Of a stretch of 36,836 nt of DNA, positions 23,827 through 32,384 are shown piece after piece. The notes beneath the pieces are model-generated. The model was given only the letters and a program-made list of their open reading frames with translations, ran no database searches and was not told the origin of the DNA. The stretch covers positions 1-36,836 of the forward strand of contig JAQTYA010000022.1 in assembly GCA_028688525.1 (NCBI GenBank), read 5' to 3'. Both the position numbers and the translations under genes were made by a program. The first letter of the stretch is position 1. Each line of letters starts with the position of its first letter. This DNA is from Methylococcus sp. (GTDB taxonomy: Bacteria; Pseudomonadota; Gammaproteobacteria; Methylococcales; Methylococcaceae).

Positions 23827-26800
23827 TTACATACACATACCCATCGCCGCATGCCAGTGCAGCGGGGCGGCGCAGACCGTCACTCTCACCGCCTGGGTAT
23901 AGCTGCCGCCCTGGCTATTGCTGGCGGTCACCTTGAAGCTGAACGTACCGCTGGTCCCTGCGGCGGGCGTCCAGCTGATGAGGCCGGTGGCAGCATCGAT
24001 GCTCATCCCCTCAGGTTGCCCGCTCAGGCTGAAGGCCAGGGGCAATTGCTTGGAGTCGGTTGCGATGACCTGATAGACGTAGGTCTCGCCGGCCGCCAGC
24101 CCGGCCATCGCGGGTTTGGAAGTGATGGTCACCATGCCCGTGGGACTTTCGGTGCATTCCTCCGCCAAAGCCGGATCGTACGACCAGCTTTTTCCGGGGG
24201 GGCAGTCGATGGTCACGGTGACTGGTTGCAGGGCAAAGCCGCCTTTGCCGTCCTTCACCGCGATCGTGTAGGTGAAGGCATAGGGCAGCTCGAAAGCGAA
24301 GTCCGACAGTCTCCAGGCGGGGACGGCGACCGCGCCGGTCATGGGATCGATACTCATGTTGTCCACACGGCTGCTTAGCTCGTAAGTCACGGCATCACCG
24401 TCCGGATCGGTGGCCGCCGCGGCATAGCTATAGGGCTGGCCGATGATGCCTTTGACGTTTGCCGGCGGCGTCGAGTCGAACGCCGGCGGGTGGTTGGCGG
24501 TGGCCTTGCCCCCGCTGGGCGCGCCGACGAAGCTCCGCTCCAGGTTGTGGCAGCGGTCGCAGCCGACGGCTTCTCCCGCTTTCCATCGGGCCTTCTTGCC
24601 GTTCTTCACGATGAACTCCAGGTCCACCGGGGTCTTCGACAAGCGGGTGCCCTTGTGGTCCTCGCCGTGGCAGGCGGCGCACTGGTCCTTGCCGTTCAGA
24701 CCGGCCTGACGGTAGACGTTGTCGTGCCAGCCGCCGTAGGTGCTGCCGTCGGAGATCGGCGTGGTGTCGGCATCGGCTTTGGCCCACCAGTTGGGGTCGT
24801 TGACCGGGTGCATGCCGTGCGGCCCGCCCAGGATTCCGGAATCCGCAGGCAGGCCACTGTACCGGCCGCCGTCCAGCCCCGCGAACTGGGCGAAGGCGTC
24901 CTGGCTGTGGCAGACTTTGCACTCCATGATCGCCCCGGTGTGGCCCTGCAACTGCAAGGCCGTGACGTTATCGTTGGCGTTGGGATCGCGGTTCGGCCAT
25001 ACGGCGTGAGCGCCGCCATGGCAGGCCGCGCAGGGCACGTCGCCGTGCTTGTCCCGGCCTTCACGGTACAGTGGCCCTTGGAACTTGGCGATCAATGGGC
25101 TAGCGCCGACGCAGCCTATCCAGGTCGATTCCAGGTTGTTGCAAGTGTAATAGGCCATCGGTATTTCCGTGGATGCGGGCGGAACGGCAAAGCGGCGGGC
25201 ATCCGGATCGTTCCAATCCACAGCGCGGGTGGTCGCCGACGGGTCGGATTCGTCGAAAGCCAGTTTCCGTACACCGGCACTGAAATAACCGTTTTGGGCG
25301 TTCTGTCCGACGTTGCCGCTGCCTACATGGCAGGAACCGCAATCGGGTTGGTCGAACCAATCCAGCCGCAGATGGCGGCCGTCGGCATGGGTGTAACTCT
25401 TAGGGTAGGCCTTGCCCACCGCCAGCATGTCGCCGTGGCACTGGTAGCAGGTGACGCCGGCGGTGAACATGCGGTCGCGGTAGCATTGCTCGCGCTGGCC
25501 AGAGTGGCAGCGTAGGCAGTTCTGCTCCATGGGCAGGATGTTGCCTTGCGCATCCTTGACAGGGAACAGGTTGTTGGGGTTGCTCCCGTTGGCCGGTTCC
25601 CAGCGCGCAGGGACGCCCCGCTCGTCGCGGAGTATGCCGTTCCGTCCTGCATCGTATTGCAGCTGGCCGTGGAACTTGTGCATGTTTGCGGAGTAGTTCA
25701 TGTCGGCGAGATAGGGCAGGGTGGCGACCGGTGCCGCCACGTCGTCGGGATCGGGAGTGCCCATGACATCCGGCATGCTCTCGAAGCGCGTGACCAAGGC
25801 GCTTTGATGGCAACTGCGGCAGAACGATTGGCCCTTGTATTCCGGGCGGTTGTTGCCGTCCAGGTATTGCGCGTTGTAAATCCCTGCGCTGCTGTTTTCT
25901 CCGTAGAGCTCGTGGAGTTGAGCGATGTTCTTGATGGCGGCGTATTCCTGTTCCGCGAGAGTCGCGTCGAGCGGATCGAAAAACACCGGCGGGACGAAAG
26001 AAGCTTCCATGCCGCCCCAAGCTCCCGTGTCCCAGTTCCAGGAACTCGATTTGTAGGCTGCGGGTTTCCAGGTAGTGCTGGGGTCGGCAGCGATCTTGCC
26101 TTTGGCATGGCAGCCGCGGCAATGGAAATCCCGCCCGGAAGTCATCACTGCGTCGGTGCCGGCGGCGGGCTGATCGCTGCCCTTGGGATAAGCCTCGACT
26201 CGGAACAGCGGGTAGGGATCGACTCGGCCCGTGTCTTCGATGTCGGTCGCAGGGATGCCGCGGGCCAGGAAATAGCCTTGATCGGCCTTGAAGCCGGTGA
26301 AGTCCTGAGGGGTATTGGCCGCATAGGGGGCGTCGAATCCGGGCATGCGCCGGCCATGGTCGGGATCGAACAAGGGCTTGGGCACGGAGGCGGGCCAGCC
26401 GATCCACCATGGCGACTCGTTGTCCAACGGCGGCTCCGCCAGCAGGCTGAATCCGGTATCGGGCAGGATCAGGTCCTGAAGGACGCTCCAGAACATGGTT
26501 TTGTCGTAAGGATCGGGCTTGTCTTTATACTCCCAGCGCCCGGTTTTCTGGATGCTGGCTTCGACGTAAGGCGCTGCGGTGCGGATGTCGGCACTCAGCG
26601 GCCAGTTCTGGCTAGTGGAGTTGGTCGAGCCGGCGCCGATCGGATTGAAAGGATTGGAACTTGCGGAATAGCGGAGATCCACTTCGTCTTTGCCGAGCGC
26701 CTTCGGCTTCGAGTCTTTGCGGTAAACCAGTGCGTTGAGGTTGGCGTAGCCGAACTGGCCGGGCTGGTAGCCGTCCGGACCCACCCGGGTGTCGCTGTCG

Positions 26801-27615
26801 CATTGCATGGTCAGGTCTTCGAAGGGCAGTACGACGATATCGCCTGCCTTGCCCTCCGTTTGGCTGCCGTGCGATGGCGCCGACCGTTGTGCCTGGGCCG
26901 CCATAGCGGGTACGCCGGGCGGTGTTTCCGGCGGCGAACCTACGACCACTTCCACCGCGTCCTCGCAACGCCGGTTATGGGTGTCGGTCGCGCTGAAACG
27001 TACGCGGTAGCGGCTGTTGTCGCGCACGAACCGGACCGAAGCCGTTTCGCCGTCGGGCCGATGATAAGTCGTCACCGGGCTGGCGCCGGTCACGTCCTCC
27101 CCCATGGCGCCACCGCCGAAATCCCATTCGTATTTCAAGGGACCGGCGTTCTTGTCCTTGAGTACGGCCTTAGCTTCGAATCGGACATCCTGTTGGGCGG
27201 CCAAGGCTGTACCGTCGGCAGGAGACAGGATTTGGCAGCGCGGCGTCTTAGCGCAGTTTCCGTTCGGCGCGCCCTTGACGGTCTTGGTTTCGCTGCCGCC
27301 ACCTGCTTCTACCCGCACCGAACACAATAGTTCGGGACGGTTGTCCTGCACTGCGAATACGAACTTGCGGCTGGCATCTGCGGTCCCGGATGCCAACAGG
27401 CGGGCGCTGGAGTCGTAGACCGAAACGGCATCGCCTTCCGCGCAACTCGGGCAGCGACCTTTGACGGTCAGTAGGCCGTGCGCAGCGGACCAGGCGGCCT
27501 TGGCGATGTGGACCTGGCTGTAGACCTGACCGGGCAAAGCCAGGGTGAGCGCGAGCAAGAAGAATGCGAAGGATCTGGTGGATAGCATGCGTAAGCAGCT
27601 AGAGGGCGGTGTCAT
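23827..27615 (-). CDS. Secreted nonahaem c-type cytochrome C with PKD and Ig-like domains
   Basis: This 1262-residue paralogue has a signal peptide (FAFFLLALTLALPGQVYS, cut before QVHIAKA), different from A and B but shared with D. The CPSC module and PKD-like domain follow. Nine haem motifs are CRGCH, CRSCH, CLRCH, CYQCH, CGSCH, CAACH, CKVCH, CAACH and CDRCH. The Ig-like repeats include MSIDPMTGAVAVPAW and PEGMSIDAATGLISW. The tail is CAAPLHWHAAMGMCM. The middle part contains extra Cys residues (YYTCNNL, WIGCVGA) near the sixth haem that the paralogues lack and that could form a disulfide. GGAGCC precedes the ATG. A less perfect sigma-54 site lies 81 bp upstream. Like its neighbours, it should act outside the cytoplasmic membrane in electron transfer. 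Confidence 0.92.
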   Translation of the reverse strand: MTPPSSCLRMLSTRSFAFFLLALTLALPGQVYSQVHIAKAAWSAAHGLLTVKGRCPSCAEGDAVSVYDSSARLLASGTADASRKFVFAVQDNRPELLCSVRVEAGGGSETKTVKGAPNGNCAKTPRCQILSPADGTALAAQQDVRFEAKAVLKDKNAGPLKYEWDFGGGAMGEDVTGASPVTTYHRPDGETASVRFVRDNSRYRVRFSATDTHNRRCEDAVEVVVGSPPETPPGVPAMAAQAQRSAPSHGSQTEGKAGDIVVLPFEDLTMQCDSDTRVGPDGYQPGQFGYANLNALVYRKDSKPKALGKDEVDLRYSASSNPFNPIGAGSTNSTSQNWPLSADIRTAAPYVEASIQKTGRWEYKDKPDPYDKTMFWSVLQDLILPDTGFSLLAEPPLDNESPWWIGWPASVPKPLFDPDHGRRMPGFDAPYAANTPQDFTGFKADQGYFLARGIPATDIEDTGRVDPYPLFRVEAYPKGSDQPAAGTDAVMTSGRDFHCRGCHAKGKIAADPSTTWKPAAYKSSSWNWDTGAWGGMEASFVPPVFFDPLDATLAEQEYAAIKNIAQLHELYGENSSAGIYNAQYLDGNNRPEYKGQSFCRSCHQSALVTRFESMPDVMGTPDPDDVAAPVATLPYLADMNYSANMHKFHGQLQYDAGRNGILRDERGVPARWEPANGSNPNNLFPVKDAQGNILPMEQNCLRCHSGQREQCYRDRMFTAGVTCYQCHGDMLAVGKAYPKSYTHADGRHLRLDWFDQPDCGSCHVGSGNVGQNAQNGYFSAGVRKLAFDESDPSATTRAVDWNDPDARRFAVPPASTEIPMAYYTCNNLESTWIGCVGASPLIAKFQGPLYREGRDKHGDVPCAACHGGAHAVWPNRDPNANDNVTALQLQGHTGAIMECKVCHSQDAFAQFAGLDGGRYSGLPADSGILGGPHGMHPVNDPNWWAKADADTTPISDGSTYGGWHDNVYRQAGLNGKDQCAACHGEDHKGTRLSKTPVDLEFIVKNGKKARWKAGEAVGCDRCHNLERSFVGAPSGGKATANHPPAFDSTPPANVKGIIGQPYSYAAAATDPDGDAVTYELSSRVDNMSIDPMTGAVAVPAWRLSDFAFELPYAFTYTIAVKDGKGGFALQPVTVTIDCPPGKSWSYDPALAEECTESPTGMVTITSKPAMAGLAAGETYVYQVIATDSKQLPLAFSLSGQPEGMSIDAATGLISWTPAAGTSGTFSFKVTASNSQGGSYTQAVRVTVCAAPLHWHAAMGMCM
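26967..27583. repeat. Near-identical repeat, copy 1 (5' end of cytochrome C)
   Basis: 617 bp match 31383-31999 (offset 4416) with only about three visible differences. Outside the tract the two genes drop sharply in similarity. It looks like a recent gene conversion tract or partial duplication. Confidence 0.88.
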
Positions 27616-27695
27616 CTCAGGCTCCGAGTTTTTGTATTTTTTGTTCAGATCAAGTGATCTGCGGCAGATTGTCGCGGCTTCGGTTGAGGGATTTA

Positions 27696-27710
27696 GCGAA
27701 TCTTATGCCA
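27696..27710 (-). promoter_or_regulatory. Sigma-54-like (-24/-12) promoter of cytochrome C, degenerate
   Basis: Minus-strand TGGCATAAGATTCGC keeps the invariant GG-N10-GC and the TGGCA block but has T for C in the -24 box and TCGC for TTGC. It lies 81 bp upstream of the ATG at 27615, the same distance as in A and B, which is the main support. Confidence 0.55.
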
Positions 27711-28159
27711 GCGGAGTGAGCGCAGCGGTTGTATCTTGGTTAATGCCTTTAACTCTGCCGGAGGACATGGAGCGATGCGAATGCGAGCGAGTCCGACGAG
27801 CCCCTGGGTAGGCCCAGGGCCGGGCGGTCCGCCGCAGGGTAACGCGTTAGCGTTGTCCGGAGGCGGACTGCAAGGTATCCCGAAAGGCCGTAAAGTCATT
27901 GTGGAACGAAGTGAGGCGACCTTGTTGTCGCCGAGCGAGTGAACGCAGGATGGCCCAGGCGCCGAAGGCAATCACTGTCTCGCAAGCGCGGTCGTGCGGC
28001 GTCGGGAACGCCGTTAGACACAGCGCGCCGTGAGACTCACTTCTAGCATATAAAGATATATTGCAATCCTTGATGCCGCTTCGAAGTGCTGAAAAGGTGC
28101 TGAGGGTTCAGCGATAGCGCGCGGTAACCGAGTGATATGACTAGGCTATAGATGGCCGA
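27711..28159. other. Hairpin-rich intergenic insert upstream of cytochrome C
   Basis: This stretch has no counterpart upstream of A, B or D and no believable gene. It holds a series of small inverted repeats: CCCTGGG/CCCAGGG (27802-27819), GCGG/CCGC, AACGC/GCGTT (27841-27854), GTCCG/CGGAC (27855-27868), GGCGAC/GTCGCC (27915-27932) and CGGCG/CGCCG (27997-28013). It resembles a dispersed palindromic element or miniature mobile element rather than a promoter. A 92-codon minus-strand frame through it is probably spurious. Confidence 0.4.
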
Positions 28160-28250
28160 AAGGCCGGATGCAGCAAATCGCGAGTGGCGATCCGCCGCAT
28201 CCGGCCTTGGTGTTGTAGTGAAGGAGCCGTTACGCTCCGCGCAACGGCTC
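28160..28250. terminator. Double hairpin after cytochrome D
   Basis: AAGGCCGGATGC (from 28160) pairs with GCATCCGGCCTT (ending 28208), with ATCGC/GCGAT inside. GAGCCGTT (28224-28231) pairs with AACGGCTC (28243-28250). On the plus strand the second stem is followed directly by TTTTTTT, a textbook intrinsic terminator in the direction antisense to D. Confidence 0.75.
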
Positions 28251-28266
28251 TTTTTTTGCTGCCTTG

Positions 28267-31200
28267 TTACATGCAGTGCCCCATGCCACTGTGCCAATGA
28301 CTCGGCAGCGCGCATACCATGACTGTGACCGCTTGGCTCACGCTGTTCTGGCCGTTGCTGGCCGTGACCTGGAAGTTAAACGATCCAGTGGTCGTGGCGT
28401 CGGTAATCCAGGTGATCAGCCCGGTCGTGGCATCGATGCTCATTCCCGCTGGTTGCCCGGTCAGGCTGTAAGTCAGTGCCAGATTGGCTGCATCGGTAGC
28501 GGTGACCTGATAGGTGTAGGTTTCCCCTGCATTGAGGCCGGCAGTGCCGGGTGTGGAGGTGATGGTGACACCAGCGGAAACTGTTTTGCAGGAGCCACTT
28601 TTCTTGCTGTTATCCCACGTCCAAGTTTGGCCGGCCACGCAGTTGAATGTAACGGTAACGAGCTGTGTCGCCCGACCTCCTCTGCCATCGGTGACCTTTA
28701 CCCCATAAGAAAACTGGATTGGCGGATTTTGGATAGCTGAGAACATGTACGTAGGCAATTTGCCGCTCACAGTCCCAGATTTCTGGTCGATACCCATTAG
28801 AACGGAACTCGTATCCAGGGCGAAGGTGAGCGGGTCGCCGTCCGGGTCGCTGGCCTCCACGCTATAGACGTACTCTTCTCCCAGGACTCCGGTCGATATA
28901 GGGGCTGAGCTGATGACGGGGTCATGATTGGTTAAAGGCTTGCTGCTACCCGAGGATACGCCGATGAAGCTCCGTTCCAGGCTGTGGCAGCGGTCGCAGC
29001 CGACGGCTTCGCCCGCCTTCCACTTGGCCTTCTTGCCATTCTTGACGGTGAACTCCAAATCTATCGGCGTTTTCGATAAGCGCGTGCCTTTGTGGTCAGA
29101 GCCGTGGCAGGCGGCGCATTGGTCTTCACCGAAGCGGCCCGGTTTCTGAGCTACGTTGTCGTGCCAGCCGCCGTAGGTGCTGCCGTCAGAGATCGGTGTG
29201 GTATCGGCTGCGGCCTGCGCCCACCAGTTGGGATCGTTCACCGGGTGCATGCCATGCGGTCCTCCCAGTACGCCGGAATCGGCAGGCATGCCACTATGGG
29301 TGCCCCCATCTAGGTCCGCCAGTTGGGCAAAAGCATCCTTAGTGTGGCAGACGCTGCATTCCAGGATCGCGCCCGTATGGCCCTGCAGCTGGAGCGCTGT
29401 CACGTTGTCATTAGCGTTGGGGTCACGGTTGGGCCAGACCGCATGGGCCGCGCCGTGGCAGGCAGCGCAGGGCACATTGCCGTGGCTATCCTTGCCATAG
29501 CGGAAAACCGGCGCGTCTATCAGGGTTTGAACAGTAGTGTCCGGCATCGTGTCGGCAACCGGATCGTAGCTCATGAAGTATGTTGGTTTCGAGGACTGGT
29601 AGTTTTGTAGGGGGGCCGCGGTGAAGCGCGCCGCATTAGGCTGGTTGCGGTCAATGGCTCGCGTGGTCGCCGACGGGTCGCTGTCATCGAAGGCGCGTTT
29701 CATTACGCCCGCGCTGAAAAAGCCGTTCGCGCCGTCTTTGCCGATATTGCCATCTCCGATGTGGCAGGAGCCGCAGTCCGGTTGGTCAAACCATGCAATC
29801 CGGTAATCGTTGAGATTGGTCGAGCCTAGTTTGGTCTTGTTGTCGGGGTAGTTCTTGGGGAAGGCTTCGCCGACAGCAAGCATGTCACCATGGCAGTCAT
29901 AGCAGGTCCGGCCCGCTGTGTACATGCGATCGCGGTACTGCGGCTCGCGGTGGCCGGCATGGCATTTCAGGCAGTTTTCTTCCATGGGAAGCGCATTGCC
30001 CTGTTCATCAACAACCGGGAACAGGGTTTTGACGTTTTTGCCCTGGTTCTTCCAGTTCCAGCGCACGAACCGTCCGCTGGCATCGCGAACGATATCGGAT
30101 TTATCGTCATTCCATTGTAACTCGCCATGGAACCGGTGCATGGCCACGGAATAAATGGGGTCATAAGCCGGGGTGTTAGTGTCGAAATCGTCCATGGCCC
30201 ACCAGCCTTCGTCAAAGTTGGAGGGGTCGGCGGCCATGGCGGAGTCGTGACACCCGATACAGCGGATGGGGGCGTCTACTTTGACCTTGCCGTTGGCATC
30301 GCGTATGTGGCCGCGCAGCACCGTCGTCAAGGGCAGATTGGCGTTATAGAACGTATGCAAGCTAGAATAGTTTTGCATCGCTGCGTATTCCTGATCCCAG
30401 ATGCTGTCGCTCTCGGCGTCGAAGAACGGCGGCCTGTCCATGGGGCCGATGCCGTAAGCATTGGTTCTTACGTTGTATTTGCCGTTGGCGCTGGAGGCGA
30501 AGGCCTGTGGCGTAAAGGGTGTATTTGGATTGGCGGCGATCCGGCCCTTGGCGTGGCAGCTACGGCACTGGAAATCCCGGCTGACGCTTAGGACAGCATC
30601 GGTGGCGGCCGCTACTTTGTTACCCTGAGTGGCTTGCACGCGCAGCAGCGGAAATGGATTGACCCGTCCGCTGTCGTCCACATCGGAATAAGGCAGCAAT
30701 TTGGCCAGGAACTCGTTAGCCGTGGCATCGAAGTTACTAAATTTCTGCGGTTGATTGCTTACGTAAGGATCGTTCATTCCCGGCATGTAGCTACCCGTTA
30801 GGGTGTCGGCCTGGCCCGATCCGATGATATAGCCTTCGTCCGGAAACGGTCGGGAGGGTTCCGGAAAGAAGGGAAACGGGTAGGTTGAGCCGAAAGCTGC
30901 CCAAAAGCTGGTCATGTAAGATTCCGGGGATTTTTCGCTGGAGGGGCGGTCCAGGTATTTCTCCCATAATTGGGTTTTCTGTATCACGGCGGCCTTCAGC
31001 GGCGAAGCCAAGTGAATATCGGAATTCAAGGGCCAGTTCTGGCTGGTGGAGTTGATCGAGCCAGACCCCGCTGGGTCGCTCGGATTGGAGGCGGCCGAAT
31101 ACTGCAGCTGCACCTGGTCCGAATTTAGTAACAGAGGCTTACGGTCCTTTTTATAAACGATCGACATCAAGTTATGGACGGTGGGCGCCATGGAGACAAA

Positions 31201-32031
31201 GGCATCGGGCAGCATCCGCATGTCGTGGTCGCTTTGCATAGTCCATTGCTCATAGGGCAGTACGACCAGGTCGTCTTTGACGCCATCCAGTTCTCCGCCG
31301 AATGTTGGGGATGTCTGTTCAGACACTTTGGCGGGTAGGCCGCTGGGTGGGGTGCCGACGATCACTTCCACCGCATCTTCGCAACGCCGGTTATGGGTGT
31401 CGGTCGCGCTGAAACGTACGCGGTAGCGGCTGTTGTCGCGCGCGAACCGGACCGAAGCCGTTTCGCCATCGGGCCGATGATAAGTCGTCACCGGGCTGGC
31501 GCCGGTCACGTCCTCCCCCATGGCGCCACCGCCGAAATCCCATTCGTATTTCAAGGGACCGGCGTTCTTGTCCTTGAGTACGGCCTTAGCTTCGAATCGG
31601 ACATCCTGTTGGGCGGCCAAGGCTGTACCGTCGGCAGGAGACAGGATTTGGCAGCGCGGCGTCTTAGCGCAGTTTCCGTTCGGCGCGCCCTTGACGGTCT
31701 TGGTTTCGCTGCCGCCACCTGCTTCTACCCGCACCGAACACAATAGTTCGGGACGGTTGTCCTGCACTGCGAATACGAACTTGCGGCTGGCATCTGCGGT
31801 CCCGGATGCCAACAGGCGGGCGCTGGAGTCGTAGACCGAAACGGCATCGCCTTCCGCGCAACTCGGGCAGCGACCTTTGACGGTCAGTAGGCCGTGCGCA
31901 GCGGACCAGGCGGCCTTGGCGATGTGGACCTGGCTGTAGACCTGACCGGGCAAAGCCAGGGTGAGCGCGAGCAAGAAGAATGTGAAGGATCTGGTGGACG
32001 GCGTGCGTAAATAGCTGGAGGGCGGTGTCAT
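28267..32031 (-). CDS. Secreted nonahaem c-type cytochrome D with PKD and Ig-like domains (C/A mosaic)
   Basis: 1254 residues from the ATG at 32031, the position equivalent to the start of C; an adjacent ATG at 32034 is possible, and a longer open frame to 32121 would run into the promoter. The signal peptide, CPSC module and PKD-like domain are almost identical to C. From about residue 220 onward the protein instead follows A (GLPAKVSEQTSP, LVVLPYEQWTMQSD, INSTSQNWPLN). Nine haem motifs: CRSCH, CIGCH, CLKCH, CYDCH, CGSCH, CAACH, CSVCH, CAACH and CDRCH. Ig-like repeats include SVLMGIDQKSGTVSGKL and PAGMSIDATTGLITW, and the tail is CALPSHWHSGMGHCM. The role should match that of the other copies. 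A sigma-54 site lies 75 bp upstream. Confidence 0.92.
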   Translation of the reverse strand: MTPPSSYLRTPSTRSFTFFLLALTLALPGQVYSQVHIAKAAWSAAHGLLTVKGRCPSCAEGDAVSVYDSSARLLASGTADASRKFVFAVQDNRPELLCSVRVEAGGGSETKTVKGAPNGNCAKTPRCQILSPADGTALAAQQDVRFEAKAVLKDKNAGPLKYEWDFGGGAMGEDVTGASPVTTYHRPDGETASVRFARDNSRYRVRFSATDTHNRRCEDAVEVIVGTPPSGLPAKVSEQTSPTFGGELDGVKDDLVVLPYEQWTMQSDHDMRMLPDAFVSMAPTVHNLMSIVYKKDRKPLLLNSDQVQLQYSAASNPSDPAGSGSINSTSQNWPLNSDIHLASPLKAAVIQKTQLWEKYLDRPSSEKSPESYMTSFWAAFGSTYPFPFFPEPSRPFPDEGYIIGSGQADTLTGSYMPGMNDPYVSNQPQKFSNFDATANEFLAKLLPYSDVDDSGRVNPFPLLRVQATQGNKVAAATDAVLSVSRDFQCRSCHAKGRIAANPNTPFTPQAFASSANGKYNVRTNAYGIGPMDRPPFFDAESDSIWDQEYAAMQNYSSLHTFYNANLPLTTVLRGHIRDANGKVKVDAPIRCIGCHDSAMAADPSNFDEGWWAMDDFDTNTPAYDPIYSVAMHRFHGELQWNDDKSDIVRDASGRFVRWNWKNQGKNVKTLFPVVDEQGNALPMEENCLKCHAGHREPQYRDRMYTAGRTCYDCHGDMLAVGEAFPKNYPDNKTKLGSTNLNDYRIAWFDQPDCGSCHIGDGNIGKDGANGFFSAGVMKRAFDDSDPSATTRAIDRNQPNAARFTAAPLQNYQSSKPTYFMSYDPVADTMPDTTVQTLIDAPVFRYGKDSHGNVPCAACHGAAHAVWPNRDPNANDNVTALQLQGHTGAILECSVCHTKDAFAQLADLDGGTHSGMPADSGVLGGPHGMHPVNDPNWWAQAAADTTPISDGSTYGGWHDNVAQKPGRFGEDQCAACHGSDHKGTRLSKTPIDLEFTVKNGKKAKWKAGEAVGCDRCHSLERSFIGVSSGSSKPLTNHDPVISSAPISTGVLGEEYVYSVEASDPDGDPLTFALDTSSVLMGIDQKSGTVSGKLPTYMFSAIQNPPIQFSYGVKVTDGRGGRATQLVTVTFNCVAGQTWTWDNSKKSGSCKTVSAGVTITSTPGTAGLNAGETYTYQVTATDAANLALTYSLTGQPAGMSIDATTGLITWITDATTTGSFNFQVTASNGQNSVSQAVTVMVCALPSHWHSGMGHCM
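31383..31999. repeat. Near-identical repeat, copy 2 (5' end of cytochrome D)
   Basis: Partner of 26967-27583. The tract ends inside the signal-peptide region, so unlike the A/B pair the promoters of C and D are not part of the shared sequence. Confidence 0.88.
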
Positions 32032-32105
32032 CATGGGCTCCCGATGTTTTTTTGTTATCAACTGGCGATACGCGACAAATTGCCGCGGCCAGGATGTCGG
32101 GCGAA

Positions 32106-32120
32106 GCGAGTTCTGTGCCA
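32106..32120 (-). promoter_or_regulatory. Sigma-54 (-24/-12) promoter of cytochrome D
   Basis: Minus-strand TGGCACAGAACTCGC has a perfect -24 block, GG-N10-GC spacing and TCGC for TTGC at -12. It lies 75 bp upstream of the ATG at 32031. Confidence 0.7.
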
Positions 32121-32265
32121 ACAGGGAGTCAGGCGGCGGGTTTTCGGAAGGGGCTTGCTTGCTTAGCGCTTGTGACTAACGCGATTGTCGCCCTTCATGG
32201 GGCTGCGAATTTTTCTATGGCGGGGAGCGGCCCTCTCGTGAAGCACTGGACCGATAGCGAGAGTC

Positions 32266-32302
32266 TGCGCGATTTCACGCATTGATGGCGGGGAATCGCG
32301 CA
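32266..32302. promoter_or_regulatory. Candidate upstream activator site of cytochrome D
   Basis: TGCGCGATT (32266-32274) and AATCGCGCA (32294-32302) form a perfect 9-bp inverted repeat with a 19-base spacer, about 170-210 bp upstream of the predicted start of transcription. Enhancer-binding proteins usually bind dyads at about this distance. No clear copy is seen upstream of A, B or C. The rest of 32121-32384 shows nothing I can identify. Confidence 0.35.
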
Positions 32303-32384
32303 AGCGCTCTGTTGATGCCGGATGTTGTTGGTGAGCGGGAAATGTGAATGGTTTGCTCAATGTTTCGGCGTAGCTTGCATCGGC

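Noticed and set aside
25546-27330. 594-codon open frame on the plus strand opposite cytochrome C
   Set aside because: It is a mirror of the GC-rich coding frame of C, with composition typical of antisense shadows and no motifs. Similar long antisense frames lie opposite A, B and D.
27693-27971. 92-codon minus-strand frame through the palindromic insert
   Set aside because: It crosses the sigma-54 site and several hairpins, has a low-complexity Pro-rich product and no ribosome binding site.
27711-28050. CRISPR array
   Set aside because: The palindromes differ in sequence and are not evenly spaced; no repeat-spacer pattern is present.
32032-32121. Longer start for cytochrome D
   Set aside because: It would place the start codon within the sigma-54 promoter and put 30 polar residues before the signal peptide.
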